Origin: Phycisphaerales bacterium
GTDB taxonomy: Bacteria; Planctomycetota; Phycisphaerae; Phycisphaerales; UBA1924
NCBI GenBank assembly: GCA_020847535.1
Contig: JADLBU010000094.1
Coordinates: 1 to 64,000 of the forward strand
Direction of reading: 5' to 3'
DNA length: 64,000 nucleotides
The stretch's first letter is position 1. Each line of letters opens with the position of its first letter. Shown here in pieces: positions 19,517-28,710 of the stretch. Under the pieces are notes generated by a model that worked only from the letters and a program-made list of their open reading frames with translations, was not told the origin of the DNA and made no database searches. A program made the position numbers and the translations under genes.

Positions 19517-19756
19517 TCAGACTTCCGGATCGCGTGGCGCGATGACGCGGACGTTGCGACGACCCTGGTTGCCAGGGACGGCCGCCCGAACACGGGACAC
19601 AAGCTTGAGCACCGCCCCCGCGAGCATCGCCGCGAGCCCCAGCACGATCGCCAACAGCAGGCCGATCAAGAGCAGCGGCAACAGGAGCAAGAGCCCGATG
19701 ACCGCGAACAGGTAGCCCAGCGGGCCCACACCGCGGATCGTGCCCCTTCCAGGCAT
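19517..19756 (-). CDS. Small membrane protein
   Basis: 79 residues from the ATG at 19756, with GGAG 12 bases upstream. Two close hydrophobic stretches (LGYLFAVIGLLLLLPLLL and IGLLLAIVLGLAAMLAGAV) form one or two membrane helices, followed by a basic cytosolic tail (RNVRVIAPRDPEV). The composition matches small planctomycete membrane proteins I have seen, but no function is known. It converges on the aminotransferase gene. Confidence 0.6.
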   Translation of the reverse strand: MPGRGTIRGVGPLGYLFAVIGLLLLLPLLLIGLLLAIVLGLAAMLAGAVLKLVSRVRAAVPGNQGRRNVRVIAPRDPEV

Positions 19757-19810
19757 GAAGGTCCGGATCTCCACACGCAAATCGTAGCGAAGTTGTGGGT
19801 CCGCCGCATC

Positions 19811-19845
19811 AAAACAACCACGGCCGCGCCAAGGGCGCGGCCGTG
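19811..19845 (-). terminator. Terminator-like hairpin (minus strand)
   Basis: CACGGCCGCGCC pairs with GGCGCGGCCGTG around a short loop. On the minus strand it is followed by GTTGTTTT, which would end transcripts from the PEP-CTERM gene before the small membrane-protein gene. Confidence 0.65.
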
Positions 19846-19905
19846 TGTCGGAGTGAGTGGAACCTGTCGGAACCAATCTGAAATGAAGGAGATCTCGATG
19901 CCTTA

Positions 19906-19993
19906 GAGACTGTTTCAGAATCCTACCCGATCTCGTGGCACAGGCATCCTGCCTGTGTTCTACTGCTCTGCCACCTCATTCTGAAACAGTCTC
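19906..19993. mobile_element. MITE-like element with 16-bp terminal inverted repeats
   Basis: GAGACTGTTTCAGAAT at 19906-19921 is exactly mirrored by ATTCTGAAACAGTCTC at 19978-19993. The 56-base interior has a second perfect palindrome, CACAGGCA-TCC-TGCCTGTG. There is no open frame, so it could only move with a transposase supplied elsewhere. It lies just downstream of the PEP-CTERM gene. TA occurs beside the left end but not symmetrically, so a target duplication is not proven. Confidence 0.65.
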
Positions 19994-20004
19994 CTAGCAA
20001 TCAA

Positions 20005-20727
20005 TTACTTGCGACGACGGAGGGTGACCAGGCCCAGGCCCATCGCGGCCAGGGCGGCAGCGCCCGGGGCGGGGACGAAGCAGGTGCCCTCGACCAGCTG
20101 ATCCTGCTTGCGGTCGCTGGTGATGCCGACGAGCTTGACATCCTCGTTGTAGCCCTGGTTGATGTAGCCCATGATGGTGTTGAAGGCCGTCACGATGCCG
20201 CCGGTCAGTGAATTGCCGTTGGTCTTCTTGGCCTTGAAGTTACCACTGCCAAGGTTCATGCTCGCCGTGCCCACGTTGGGGTTGTAGTCCGTGACGATCT
20301 CCCACACCGCGAGCTGGAAGGCCGCCGCGAACTCGTTGGAAACGCTCGATGTGAGCTGGAGACCGTTGGCGCCGTTGTAGATCTTCTGGATCGCCGCGGC
20401 CTTGTCAGCACCCATGGGGGCCGAGTCGGGCATCGCGGAGATGGGGGCGAACTCGTACTGCGAGGTGTTCGAGGAAACGTACTGCGTCAGGTCGGTGCAG
20501 AAGGTGATCTTGTTGCCGTTGGCGGTTTCGTAGGGAGACTGGGCGTTGGAGAGGGTGTGCTTGAGCTGGCCCGCGAACACGTTCTGGCCCGAACCGTTGT
20601 TGACGTACATGCGGACGTTCGAGCCCTTGCCGGTGCCGGTGAACTTGACGTCAACAGTTGCGGCCGAGGCGTTCGAGGCGGCAAAGGCGGCGACGAGAGC
20701 GACGGCGGTGATGGTGCAAGTCTTCAT
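20005..20727 (-). CDS. PEP-CTERM-type exported protein
   Basis: 240 residues. A signal peptide (TITAVALVAAFAASNASA) is followed by a Thr/Ser/Asn-rich body and the sorting tail FVPAPGAAALAAMGLGLV with a final RRRK. Such tails are believed to be recognised by exosortase-type enzymes and removed at the membrane. FCTDLTQYVS and FQLAVWEIVTDYNP resemble the thioester-like or collagen-binding-like segment seen in several PEP-CTERM surface proteins. Its role is unknown. It is the first of four intact proteins of this type in the window. Confidence 0.85.
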   Translation of the reverse strand: MKTCTITAVALVAAFAASNASAATVDVKFTGTGKGSNVRMYVNNGSGQNVFAGQLKHTLSNAQSPYETANGNKITFCTDLTQYVSSNTSQYEFAPISAMPDSAPMGADKAAAIQKIYNGANGLQLTSSVSNEFAAAFQLAVWEIVTDYNPNVGTASMNLGSGNFKAKKTNGNSLTGGIVTAFNTIMGYINQGYNEDVKLVGITSDRKQDQLVEGTCFVPAPGAAALAAMGLGLVTLRRRK

Positions 20728-20812
20728 TGATGTATGTCCAGATCGCGAAGCCGAGGGGCTCGCCGCGAGGACCGTCCTTGGTCCCCAGTCCGGCGTGCAT
20801 CAGCGACGCACC

Positions 20813-20986
20813 ATGACGGTCGAATACATCACGGGGTGCTGCAACCGCCGATCTTCGATTTCTGGATCGCCGTGCGGTGTGGGGCGCACGAACGAGCTGT
20901 TCCATCTGTGCAGGCTGGGGCAGGAGGACGGCCGTGCCAAGGCGCTGAGCGGGATGTATAAGAAGAATGCGGCGATCCGTCAGTGA
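20813..20986 (+). CDS. Small hypothetical protein
   Basis: 57 residues, MTVEYITGCCNRR to NAAIRQ. The second half (NELFHLCRLGQEDGRAKAL) uses G or C in nearly all third positions and looks helical. It overlaps the 3' end of dtd tail to tail by seven bases. I do not recognise it, and there is no strong ribosome-binding site, so it may be a chance frame. Confidence 0.35.
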   Translation: MTVEYITGCCNRRSSISGSPCGVGRTNELFHLCRLGQEDGRAKALSGMYKKNAAIRQ

Positions 20987-21426
20987 TCGCGCGAATCAAT
21001 CACGATCGTCACCGGCCCATCGTTGACCAGCGAGACAACCATGTGAGCGCGGAAGACACCGCGCTCCACTCGTACTCCCTGAGCGCCAACCAGGTCGCAG
21101 ATCCGATCAAACATCGGGGATGCCAGGTCCGGCTTCATCGCGCTGTCAAAGCTCGGCCGCCGGCCCTTTCGGCCATCGGCCGAGAGCGTGAAGTTGGGGA
21201 TCAGCAGCACCCCGCCGTTGATCTCCTTGACTGACCTGTTCATCTTGCCCAGCTCATCCGGGAAGATGCGCAGTTCGGCGATCTTCTCGGCCGACCAGAC
21301 CAGGTCAGCTTCGGCATCCCCATCGAGCAATCCGGCCAGCACGAGCAGTCCCCGGTCGATCTGTCCACGGCGGACACCATCGACGTCAACGGATGCGGAG
21401 GCGACTCTCTGGATGACCAGGCGCAT
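20980..21426 (-). CDS. dtd: D-aminoacyl-tRNA deacylase
   Basis: 148 residues from the ATG at 21426 (MRLVIQRVASASV). The family hallmarks are present: the SxQ-type site here reads LIPNFTLSADGRKGRRPSF, and the GVFRAHMVVSLVNDGPVTI stretch near the end carries the NxGP-like element used for chirality checking. The enzyme frees tRNA from mischarged D-amino acids (and glycine from tRNA-Ala). Length matches the family. Its start is 115 bases from the divergent glycogen synthase gene; an open frame running further upstream is ignored. Confidence 0.95.
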   Translation of the reverse strand: MRLVIQRVASASVDVDGVRRGQIDRGLLVLAGLLDGDAEADLVWSAEKIAELRIFPDELGKMNRSVKEINGGVLLIPNFTLSADGRKGRRPSFDSAMKPDLASPMFDRICDLVGAQGVRVERGVFRAHMVVSLVNDGPVTIVIDSRDH

Positions 21427-21541
21427 GGGGACAGTATTGCGCCCGAGCGCAGCGCGGGCCGCAAAGCCGTATCCTTTGCCCTCTCGACTCCGGTGCCCCG
21501 CGCGGTTGCGGGCACGGCGACGAGGCGCGTGGCGAGCATTC

Positions 21542-23503
21542 ATGGATCCGCTGTTGACCAAGGTTGAATCGGGGCTGGAGGATGAGGCGGGAGAACTTCT
21601 CCCTGGGCCGCGATCCGTCGGTCCCGGGCTGGTGCTCGAGGTCGCCTGGGAAGTCTGCAACCAGGTCGGCGGCATCTACCAGGTGATCCGCTCCAAAGCG
21701 CCCGAGATGGTCCAGCGGTGGGGGGATCGTTACGCCGCGATCGGGCCGTACACCGGTGCGAAGGCCGATCTTGAGTTCGAGGTGACCCGGCCCGCGGGTT
21801 GGGTTGGCCGTGCCTTGTCAACCCTCAAGGAGCAGGGCCTGACTGTCCACCACGGGCGCTGGCTCATCCCCGGCAGGCCAAGGGTGCTGCTCATCGAGCA
21901 CGAAGCGATGCAGAGCGTGCTCGCGGATGTGAAGTTCCGCCTCTGGCAGGATCACGGCATCGAGTCCCCCGGCGGCGATGGGCTCTTTGACGGTGTCGTG
22001 ACGTTCGCCGAGGCCGTTCGCCGGCTGGTGGAGGCACTCTGCCACGAGCGGGCCCTGGTGCCCGGCCGCAACCGCGGGGTCGCCAAGTCCCTGATCGCCC
22101 ACTTCCACGAGTGGATGGGAGGGCTTGCGATCCCGATGATCCGCAAGCAGAAGCTCCCGGTCGCCACGCTCTTCACCACGCACGCGACCCTGCTTGGGCG
22201 CTACATGGCCAGCAACGAGGATGGCTTCTACGACTGGCTGCCGTGGGTCGATCAGGAGCAGTCGGCAACCCAGTACAACGTGCGGGCCCAGCACTCGGTC
22301 GAGCGCGCCTGCGCCCACGGCTCCCACGTCTTCACGACGGTGTCCTCGATCACCGCCGAAGAGTGCACGCACCTGCTCGGTCGCCATGTCGATGTCGTGA
22401 CGCCCAACGGCCTCAACGTCGCCCACTACAACAAGGTTCACGACCAACAGCGCTTCCATGGAGAGTTCAAGCAGGCGATCCACCGCTTCACCTGCGGGTA
22501 TTTTTTCCCCAGCTACTCGTTCGACCTCGAGAACACGCTCTACTTCTTCACCAGCGGCCGCTACGAGCCGCGCAACAAGGGCTTCGATCTGTGCCTGGAG
22601 GCGATGGCGCGGCTGAACGCCGAGCTGAAATCGGCCAAGCTCAACAAGACCGTCGTGTTCTTCATCGTGAGCCGTCGGGCGACCAAGAGCCTCAACCCGC
22701 TCGCCATGGCCAAGCGCGGCGTGCTCAACGAGCTCGAAGAGGTCTGCGGACACATCACCAAGGGTGTGATGGGCCAGCTCTTCTGGCGAGCGGCTTCCGG
22801 CGGAAGGCTCAAGCTCGACGACCTCGTCGATGAGTACTGGATGCTCCGCTATCGCCGCGCCCAGCAGGCGCTCAAGCAGCAATGCCTGCCGATGGTCGTT
22901 ACGCACATCCTCGAAGATGACCACAACGATCCGGTGCTCAACCAGATCCGCCAGCTCGGCCTCTACAACCGGCCCGAGGATCCGGTGAAGATCGTCTACC
23001 ACCCGGACTTCATCGAGCCCACCAATCGGCTGTGGGGGATCGAGTACGACCAGTTCGTTCGCGGCTGCCACCTTGGCATTTTCCCGAGCGCCTACGAGCC
23101 CTGGGGCTACACACCCCTGGAGTGCATCGCCATGGGCATACCGGCGATCACCAGCGACCTGGCCGGCTTCGGCAGGTACGTCCAGGAGCAGCACCCTGAT
23201 CACGACCAGTGGGGCCTGACCGTCCTGCCGCGGCGCCGGCGCGGATACCACGAATCGGCGGCGGATCTGTGTGCTCGCCTGCTCGCCTACTGCAAGCAGG
23301 ATCGCCGCCAGCGGATCGCGCTGCGCAACGAGGTCGATCGGCGATCGTGGGAGTTTGATTGGGCCAAGCTCGCATCGGCGTATCACCGGGCCCACGACAT
23401 GGCGATCGACCGGATCACCCGCGAGATCGGCCCCGATGACCAACCCCCCATCGGCGGGGGTGAGAAGCCGATCGAGAAGGCCAACGAGGAAACATCCGCA
23501 TGA
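21542..23503 (+). CDS. Eukaryotic-type (GT3) glycogen synthase
   Basis: 653 residues from the ATG at 21542. The sequence follows yeast and animal glycogen synthase rather than bacterial Glg[103 protein letters not shown] and [22 protein letters not shown]3 enzymes add glucose from UDP-glucose to glycogen and are activated by glucose-6-phosphate through an arginine cluster. The phosphorylation-bearing eukaryotic tail is absent; the protein ends soon after the catalytic core. Its stop overlaps the rnhA start (ATGA). Confidence 0.9.
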   Translation: MDPLLTKVESGLEDEAGELLPGPRSVGPGLVLEVAWEVCNQVGGIYQVIRSKAPEMVQRWGDRYAAIGPYTGAKADLEFEVTRPAGWVGRALSTLKEQGLTVHHGRWLIPGRPRVLLIEHEAMQSVLADVKFRLWQDHGIESPGGDGLFDGVVTFAEAVRRLVEALCHERALVPGRNRGVAKSLIAHFHEWMGGLAIPMIRKQKLPVATLFTTHATLLGRYMASNEDGFYDWLPWVDQEQSATQYNVRAQHSVERACAHGSHVFTTVSSITAEECTHLLGRHVDVVTPNGLNVAHYNKVHDQQRFHGEFKQAIHRFTCGYFFPSYSFDLENTLYFFTSGRYEPRNKGFDLCLEAMARLNAELKSAKLNKTVVFFIVSRRATKSLNPLAMAKRGVLNELEEVCGHITKGVMGQLFWRAASGGRLKLDDLVDEYWMLRYRRAQQALKQQCLPMVVTHILEDDHNDPVLNQIRQLGLYNRPEDPVKIVYHPDFIEPTNRLWGIEYDQFVRGCHLGIFPSAYEPWGYTPLECIAMGIPAITSDLAGFGRYVQEQHPDHDQWGLTVLPRRRRGYHESAADLCARLLAYCKQDRRQRIALRNEVDRRSWEFDWAKLASAYHRAHDMAIDRITREIGPDDQPPIGGGEKPIEKANEETSA

Positions 23504-24018
23504 GCGGGCTCTTCGGAAAAAGCGATGGTGATGGCGATGAGGGCGCCGGCGGCGAAGCCGGCCCCAAGCCGCTGGTAGAACTGCACACTGATGGCGCCTG
23601 CTCGGGCAATCCCGGTCCCGGCGGCTGGGGGTACATCCTGATCCACCGTGCGACCGGCAAGCGCCGCGAGGCCAGCGGGGCGGAGAAGGAAACCACCAAC
23701 AACCGCATGGAGCTCCAGGCTGTCATCGAAGGCCTCAGCGCGCTGGGCAAGCCATCATCGGTGGATCTCTATTCCGATTCGCAGTACGTGCTCAACGGCC
23801 TGCGAGAGTGGATGGAGGATTGGAAGAAGCGCGGCTGGCGAACCGCCGCCAAGAAGCCGGTGAAGAACCGCGAGTTCTGGGAGCGGCTCGATGAGCTCAA
23901 GAGAAAGCACGAGATCCGCTTCCACTGGATCAAGGGCCACAACGAGCACCCCGAGAACGAGCGGGCCGATCAGCTCGCGGTGATGGCGCGCGAGGCGCTG
24001 GTCGCCAGTGGGCGCTGA
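23500..24018 (+). CDS. rnhA: Ribonuclease HI
   Basis: 172 residues. The core has the DEDD carboxylates in [41 protein letters not shown] and ADQLA. The basic handle ([18 protein letters not shown]) and [19 protein letters not shown] are typical of bacterial RNase HI. It cleaves RNA in RNA-DNA hybrids. The start overlaps the glycogen synthase stop by four bases, implying coupled translation of unrelated functions. A 20-residue Gly/Asp-rich N-terminal extension precedes the core. Confidence 0.96.
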   Translation: MSGLFGKSDGDGDEGAGGEAGPKPLVELHTDGACSGNPGPGGWGYILIHRATGKRREASGAEKETTNNRMELQAVIEGLSALGKPSSVDLYSDSQYVLNGLREWMEDWKKRGWRTAAKKPVKNREFWERLDELKRKHEIRFHWIKGHNEHPENERADQLAVMAREALVASGR

Positions 24019-24121
24019 GTACTGAGGGCGCGAGGCGCGCGAATCCCGAGGGGCATCTTCCTCTCCATGAATTCACGAGTTCATTGCATTCTCGAGCCCG
24101 GGATGGGAGTAGAGTGCAGCC

Positions 24122-25138
24122 ATGAAGCGAGCTGCGTTCTGCATCTTCCTCGCATCGGTGCCCACGGTGGCTTTCGCCCAGCCCGACTACGGGCTGGATT
24201 TCGTGAACATCGGGGATCCGGGCAACGCGCCATACGTTCCCACCGACACGACCTGGGTGGATCGCCCCATCGGCGGGGTGAACTACGAGTACCGCATCAT
24301 GCGGACCGAGGTCACGGTGGCGCAATGGGTGGAGTTCGCCAACGCTTATGCGCCCTACTACACCGGCTCCCGGCTCCACCCCGAGATCACGGGGTACTGG
24401 GTCGCTCCCGACAGCCTCGATCCCGACGTGCCTCTCTCGTTCCACGCGGTTCCGGGGTCGGAGAGGTACACCGCCGACACATCCTGGCGCATGGCGGCGA
24501 GGTTCTGCAACTGGCTGCACAACGGCAAGTCATCCGAAGCTTCGGCGTTCGAGTCGGGCGTGTACGACACTTCCACGTTCGGGAAGGATGAGAATAACTT
24601 TTACACCGACCAGTCGTCTCCGAGCCCCGGGGCCAAGTATTGGATGCCGTCGTGGGATGAGTGGGTCAAGGCAGCCTACTACGATCCTCGTAAAGGCGGT
24701 GAGAATAGTCCTGGGTACTGGAGCTTCCCAGTCAGTTCCGACATTGCACCCGTATCAGGACTACCAGAGGAGAATGGGCAAACCAACGCAGGGTCATATT
24801 TCTGGGACGAGCAGTACGGTTTTCTTGACGTCGGATCCTATCCGACAGTACAGAGCCCTTGGGGTCTTCTCGATGCTTCCGGGAGCCTAAGCGAATGGAC
24901 AGGTTCCTGGGCGAGTTCCGAGGGCAACTTTACTCGTAAAGTCTCAGGATCAAGTCTCTTCGACCAGTACTGGATTGACTCGGAACGGATCGACGGCAGA
25001 GGCGACTATTTTCCCTGGGTTACCGGTGTCGCAATCCGCCTAGCAACGACGGTGCCCTCTCCGGGGATATCAGCGATCGGGGTCGGAGGCTTGTTGGTCC
25101 TTGGTCGTCGGCGATCCACTTTTGAAAGGAACCATTGA
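24122..25138 (+). CDS. Exported SUMF1/FGE-like domain protein with PEP-CTERM tail
   Basis: 338 residues. A signal peptide ends ASVPTVAFAQ. The body has the formylglycine-generating-enzyme-like fold: YEYRIMRTEVTVAQWVEFAN, then WRMAARFCNWLHNG, KYWMPSWDEWVKAAYYDP and LLDASGSLSEWTGSW. The catalytic cysteine pair of true FGE is not evident, so it is probably a binding or structural relative. The tail VPSPGISAIGVGGLLVLG with RRRS is PEP-CTERM-like. From about 24,690 the base composition drops within the gene. The TGA stop shares its A with the next gene's ATG. Confidence 0.85.
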   Translation: MKRAAFCIFLASVPTVAFAQPDYGLDFVNIGDPGNAPYVPTDTTWVDRPIGGVNYEYRIMRTEVTVAQWVEFANAYAPYYTGSRLHPEITGYWVAPDSLDPDVPLSFHAVPGSERYTADTSWRMAARFCNWLHNGKSSEASAFESGVYDTSTFGKDENNFYTDQSSPSPGAKYWMPSWDEWVKAAYYDPRKGGENSPGYWSFPVSSDIAPVSGLPEENGQTNAGSYFWDEQYGFLDVGSYPTVQSPWGLLDASGSLSEWTGSWASSEGNFTRKVSGSSLFDQYWIDSERIDGRGDYFPWVTGVAIRLATTVPSPGISAIGVGGLLVLGRRRSTFERNH

Positions 25139-26931
25139 TGATGAGTTGTCGTCAGGCGCTTGCGTACCTTGCTGTTTTCACTGTCACCGGACAGGTCGCA
25201 AGAGCTGTTGTCACAGTTGACATCGATCCTCCGCAGGCTGGAAGCTACACGACACAGAACTTCTCAGGGAAGATCCGTGTCGAGATCACAACCAATTGGT
25301 CCTCAACCCCCGTGAAGGTATACATCCGCGGCGCATCGACAGACATGCTTCAGGATGTCGTCGTCAATGTCACGGGGAACCCCGCAGAACTGTCCATTCG
25401 CGCCAATGCTGCGAACTTTCCTATTGCAAGCGTTGACAGAATCCTGAAGTTCGGCAGCGGCGAAACTTGGTTGACGGAGTTGCCGACCTCTGGCGATGTG
25501 GGTCGGGCTACGACTGACGATGCAATCGATGTGTCACGGCTCGTTTTCGCTTCCATCGGTGGCTCGGTAATCGGCAATACGTCTGTGAACAGCCCCAACA
25601 CGATCGGCAGTATCAGCAACATGACTGTTGCCGGCAACATGCTTGGGAACATCACCGCAACCAACAGTTCGATCAGTGGTCTGACCGTTAGCGGTTCAAT
25701 CGGCAGCGTGTCCAATCCAGTGACCATTGCCGTTTCAAAGAACATCGACTCTCTGATCGCCGGATCGATCTACGCCGACGTCACGGCGAACACGAGCCCG
25801 CCCGCCTCCATCGGGACCTTCCGAACCACCAGCGGCGACTTCGTGGGCTCGCTCACCGCGCGCATCCTCAACGACAACGGGGCGGGCGTCGACCAGAGGT
25901 TCTGGATCGCCGGCAACCTCAACGCCGACGTCGACATCCTCGACCTCGTCAAGGGCGACAACCCCTCAGAGCCCGAGATCAAGATCGGCGGCAACTTCTC
26001 TCAGGGCCGCACCTTCCGGATCGCCAACTCCCTGAACTCTGGCGCGGTCCTCAACATCGAAACCGGCACTGGGCTCGACGGCCAGGTCATCATCAACGGC
26101 AACAACGGCGCGGGCACGTGATCAGGATCCGTGGTTGTCGGCAGCACCACGCTCTCGCCAGTCCCCAACTACTCGACCGCCTCATCTTCGCTCGGCGGCG
26201 GCGCTGTCGGGCTCGTCCCCTTCCAGCTCTACGGCAACGACTGCTCCCCGGTGTACTCGGCCTCGCCGCCCGCGAACCAGTTCCTCCAGACCGAGATCGA
26301 TGGAAGCGATGGCGGCACGTGGAATCCCAAGTCCGTCAAGCTTCGCTTCTACGGCCCGGTTTCGACCGCCGCTGAGGTCGACACCACCAACGTCACCTAC
26401 AACGCCATGCCAGTCATCATCTCCTACATCGAGCCCGGCAGCGGCAACCCGGTCGATGTCACGCATCGGTGGAAGATCGTGATGAACGATTCCACCAACT
26501 CCGATCGCCTGGCTCGCGAGATCACGATCCGCGGACACAAATGGAGCGTCGGCGCTTCGGACCCCGGGATGTACATCCACGCCGGCACGTACCGCATCAC
26601 ACCGCGTCTGACAGGATCGGCGCGGCTCTTCTGTGCCGGATTGCCCGGCGGGACGCCGCCGTCGGTCGCGAACTTCTCCTACGAGTTCACGGTAGGGTTC
26701 GACTGCGACCGCAACGGCGAACTCGACCCCGATCCCAGCGCGACCTGCTGGCGCGAGGGCGGGGGCTGCATCGCCGACTACGACTTCTCCGGCTTCGTCG
26801 ATACCGAGGATTACGACCTGTTCGTGTACGACTTCCAGGCCGGGTACGTGTGGGCCGATGTTGATGAGTCCGGCTTTGTCGATACCGATGACTTCGATGC
26901 CTTCGTCGGGGCCTTCGAGGAAGGCTGCTGA
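25138..26931 (+). pseudogene. Exported dockerin/EF-hand-type protein split by an in-frame TGA
   Basis: A single reading frame of 598 codons, interrupted only by TGA at 26119-26121. The first part (327 codons) begins with a signal peptide (ALAYLAVFTVTGQVARA) and a repetitive beta region rich in Gly, Ser and Asn. Immediately after the TGA the same frame continues SGSVVVGSTTLSPVPNYS and ends in two calcium-binding-like repeats, DYDFSGFVDTEDYDLFV and DVDESGFVDTDDFDAFV, the planctomycete dockerin-like pattern. TGG at the stop would restore GTWSGS. So this is a recent nonsense mutation, a read-through stop or a sequencing error. Start at 25138 overlaps the previous stop. Confidence 0.75.
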
Positions 26932-27336
26932 GCGGCATCGCGTAGGTGCGGGCCGCGATGGTTGCGCGCGAGTCCAGCTTTAGAAAAAGAGCTCCCCTTC
27001 CGGCTCGTCCTGTCCCGGCCAACGGTGGGCCACGGAAGACAAGAGCGAGCGGGACGGGGAGCGGTGAGAGAGACGGAAACGGGACTCGCGAGCGGGACGT
27101 GGGGGTCGTGGGGAACGTGGGGAACGTGGGGGTCGGGGAGAGGTGTGCGAGTCCTTCGCGTCTCTCGTTGGGTTCGGGCCGCCGGCCGATGGCGTGGGGA
27201 TTGGAACGGGGAAGCGATCGGCCGGCGGTGCGCCCGGGTGCATCCTGGGGGGACCCGGGCGCGGCGCGGGGGAGTCCTGTTGCCGCGTTCGCCGGGCGAA
27301 CAACGCACGGCGAACACGGCGTGTGGATCGTGGGGG
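26932..27336. repeat. Gene-free G-rich region with short tandem repeats
   Basis: About 400 bases without a credible gene. Around 27,095-27,145 the plus strand is made of repeated GTGGGGAAC and GTGGGGGTC units, with several G4-G5 runs. All frames crossing it translate to low-complexity Arg/Gly/Pro. Confidence 0.6.
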
Positions 27337-27633
27337 CTAGGTGGGGGTGCGCCCGGGCGTGACCTCCAACACGCCCAGGCGAACCAGGAACCGACACGCC
27401 TCGATGATCTCCACGCGTGTAAAGCTCCGTAAACACGCGTGGCGGCGAGGCTCTCTCATCATCTCCAGCGGGGCGATCGCCGCCGCATCTCCGGGTGCCG
27501 CCCCCGTCGAGTTCATTGCCTGCTTGGATCGCGGCGATTGCTTGTCCTGACTTGCCTGCGCCATGGCGAGCAGCACCGCGTCCGATGCGTCAGCCAGCCG
27601 CCTTGCGCTGAGCGGTTTCCGTGGGAGTGCCAT
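27337..27633 (-). CDS. Hypothetical protein
   Basis: 98 residues. MALPRKPLSARRLADASDA is followed by a polar linker and a helical C-terminus FTRVEIIEACRFLVRLGV that ends VTPGRTPT. The pattern looks like a small regulatory or helix-turn-helix-like domain, but I cannot name a family. The next gene in the same direction is the prepilin-like gene upstream at 27799. Third codon positions are mostly G or C. Confidence 0.55.
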   Translation of the reverse strand: MALPRKPLSARRLADASDAVLLAMAQASQDKQSPRSKQAMNSTGAAPGDAAAIAPLEMMREPRRHACLRSFTRVEIIEACRFLVRLGVLEVTPGRTPT

Positions 27634-27798
27634 TTGCTGCGTCCTTGCTTGCGGGTCGTCCTGTCATGGATCCCGCGTTTGACATTGGTCTCTTCGCAGA
27701 ACGCGTGCGCGCGGTTTCAATTTCGGCGGTGAGGAATATCCCGCAACAGCGCGCGAAAGTGCTTACATACCTGTGTATATCGAGGGAATTCGATCCCC

Positions 27799-28638
27799 CT
27801 ACTTCACCGGATGATTCGGATAATCACCGTCATCCCACAGATCGATCTTGACGATCTCGGTGGCGCGGACGGGCGCTGCGTGCCCATCCAGGTACGTGGC
27901 GTTGGTCGTGGTGCCGTGCCGCGTGGGGCAGATCCGCTGCTTGCGAGTCGAGTCCGTCTGGTTCTTGATGCCGTCGATCTGCGAGGACCACCACGTGTCG
28001 TAGTACACGGCGATCTCCGATTCGTCGTGCGATGGAACGTACCACGGGTTGCCCTGCGTGTTCTTCGGATCGTCGGCAAAGCACGAGAGGTAGAGCGTGT
28101 TGCTGGGGCGATAAAGCTTGGCGAAGTGACTCGGTCCCTTGGGCCGGCCATCCTTGATGACGCCCGGAGCCGTGAAGAGCATGCCGTTGTTTACGTAGTG
28201 AATCTGGTGCCTGTCCTTCGGACGCGCTGGATCCTTGAAATAGTTGGCGTACACGTAGCGATCACCGACGCCGCCATCGTTCTGATCGGATCGCGTGCGC
28301 GGATCGCAATACGGCCGCAGCACGAAAGGCCACGCCGGGGTGCGATTGCCGTTGATGTAGTCCGAGGCGCGCGGGATCCATTCCTTGTTGTTGTCGGCGT
28401 ACATGACCAGCGCCATCCCGATCTGCCGCTGGTTGGAGAGACACACACGCGCGCGGGCCGCCGCACGCGTCTTGCCCAGCGCCGGCAACATCAGGCTGAT
28501 CAACAGCGCGATGATCGCGATCACCACCAGCAGTTCGATCAGCGTGAAGCCCCGCCCCCGCGCGAGGGTCCACGTGTGGATTGGTGTGCGGACCGGCTCA
28601 CCCCGCCGGGGCGATCCGAAATTGCTCGCGCTGGACAT
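27799..28638 (-). CDS. Prepilin-like protein with type IV leader (copy A)
   Basis: 279 residues from the ATG at 28638, with GAGGAGG upstream. After a 29-residue basic leader comes the class III signal [17 protein letters not shown], cleaved by prepilin peptidase before Phe, with Glu5 present. The globular part contains [30 protein letters not shown], a three-residue NNG turn, and ends [19 protein letters not shown]. It belongs to the large planctomycete pseudopilin group related to DUF1559. It is about half identical to its upstream neighbour, indicating a tandem duplication. Confidence 0.92.
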   Translation of the reverse strand: MSSASNFGSPRRGEPVRTPIHTWTLARGRGFTLIELLVVIAIIALLISLMLPALGKTRAAARARVCLSNQRQIGMALVMYADNNKEWIPRASDYINGNRTPAWPFVLRPYCDPRTRSDQNDGGVGDRYVYANYFKDPARPKDRHQIHYVNNGMLFTAPGVIKDGRPKGPSHFAKLYRPSNTLYLSCFADDPKNTQGNPWYVPSHDESEIAVYYDTWWSSQIDGIKNQTDSTRKQRICPTRHGTTTNATYLDGHAAPVRATEIVKIDLWDDGDYPNHPVK

Positions 28639-28710
28639 GAGATGTTCCTCCTCGCGGCCGGCCTGAGACAGCCCCGCCCGCGGGCACGCGGGTCGGAATC
28701 GACCCGCCCA

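Noticed and set aside
21818-23443. 541-codon minus-strand open frame opposite the glycogen synthase
   Set aside because: The plus-strand protein is unmistakable; the antisense translation has no recognisable features.
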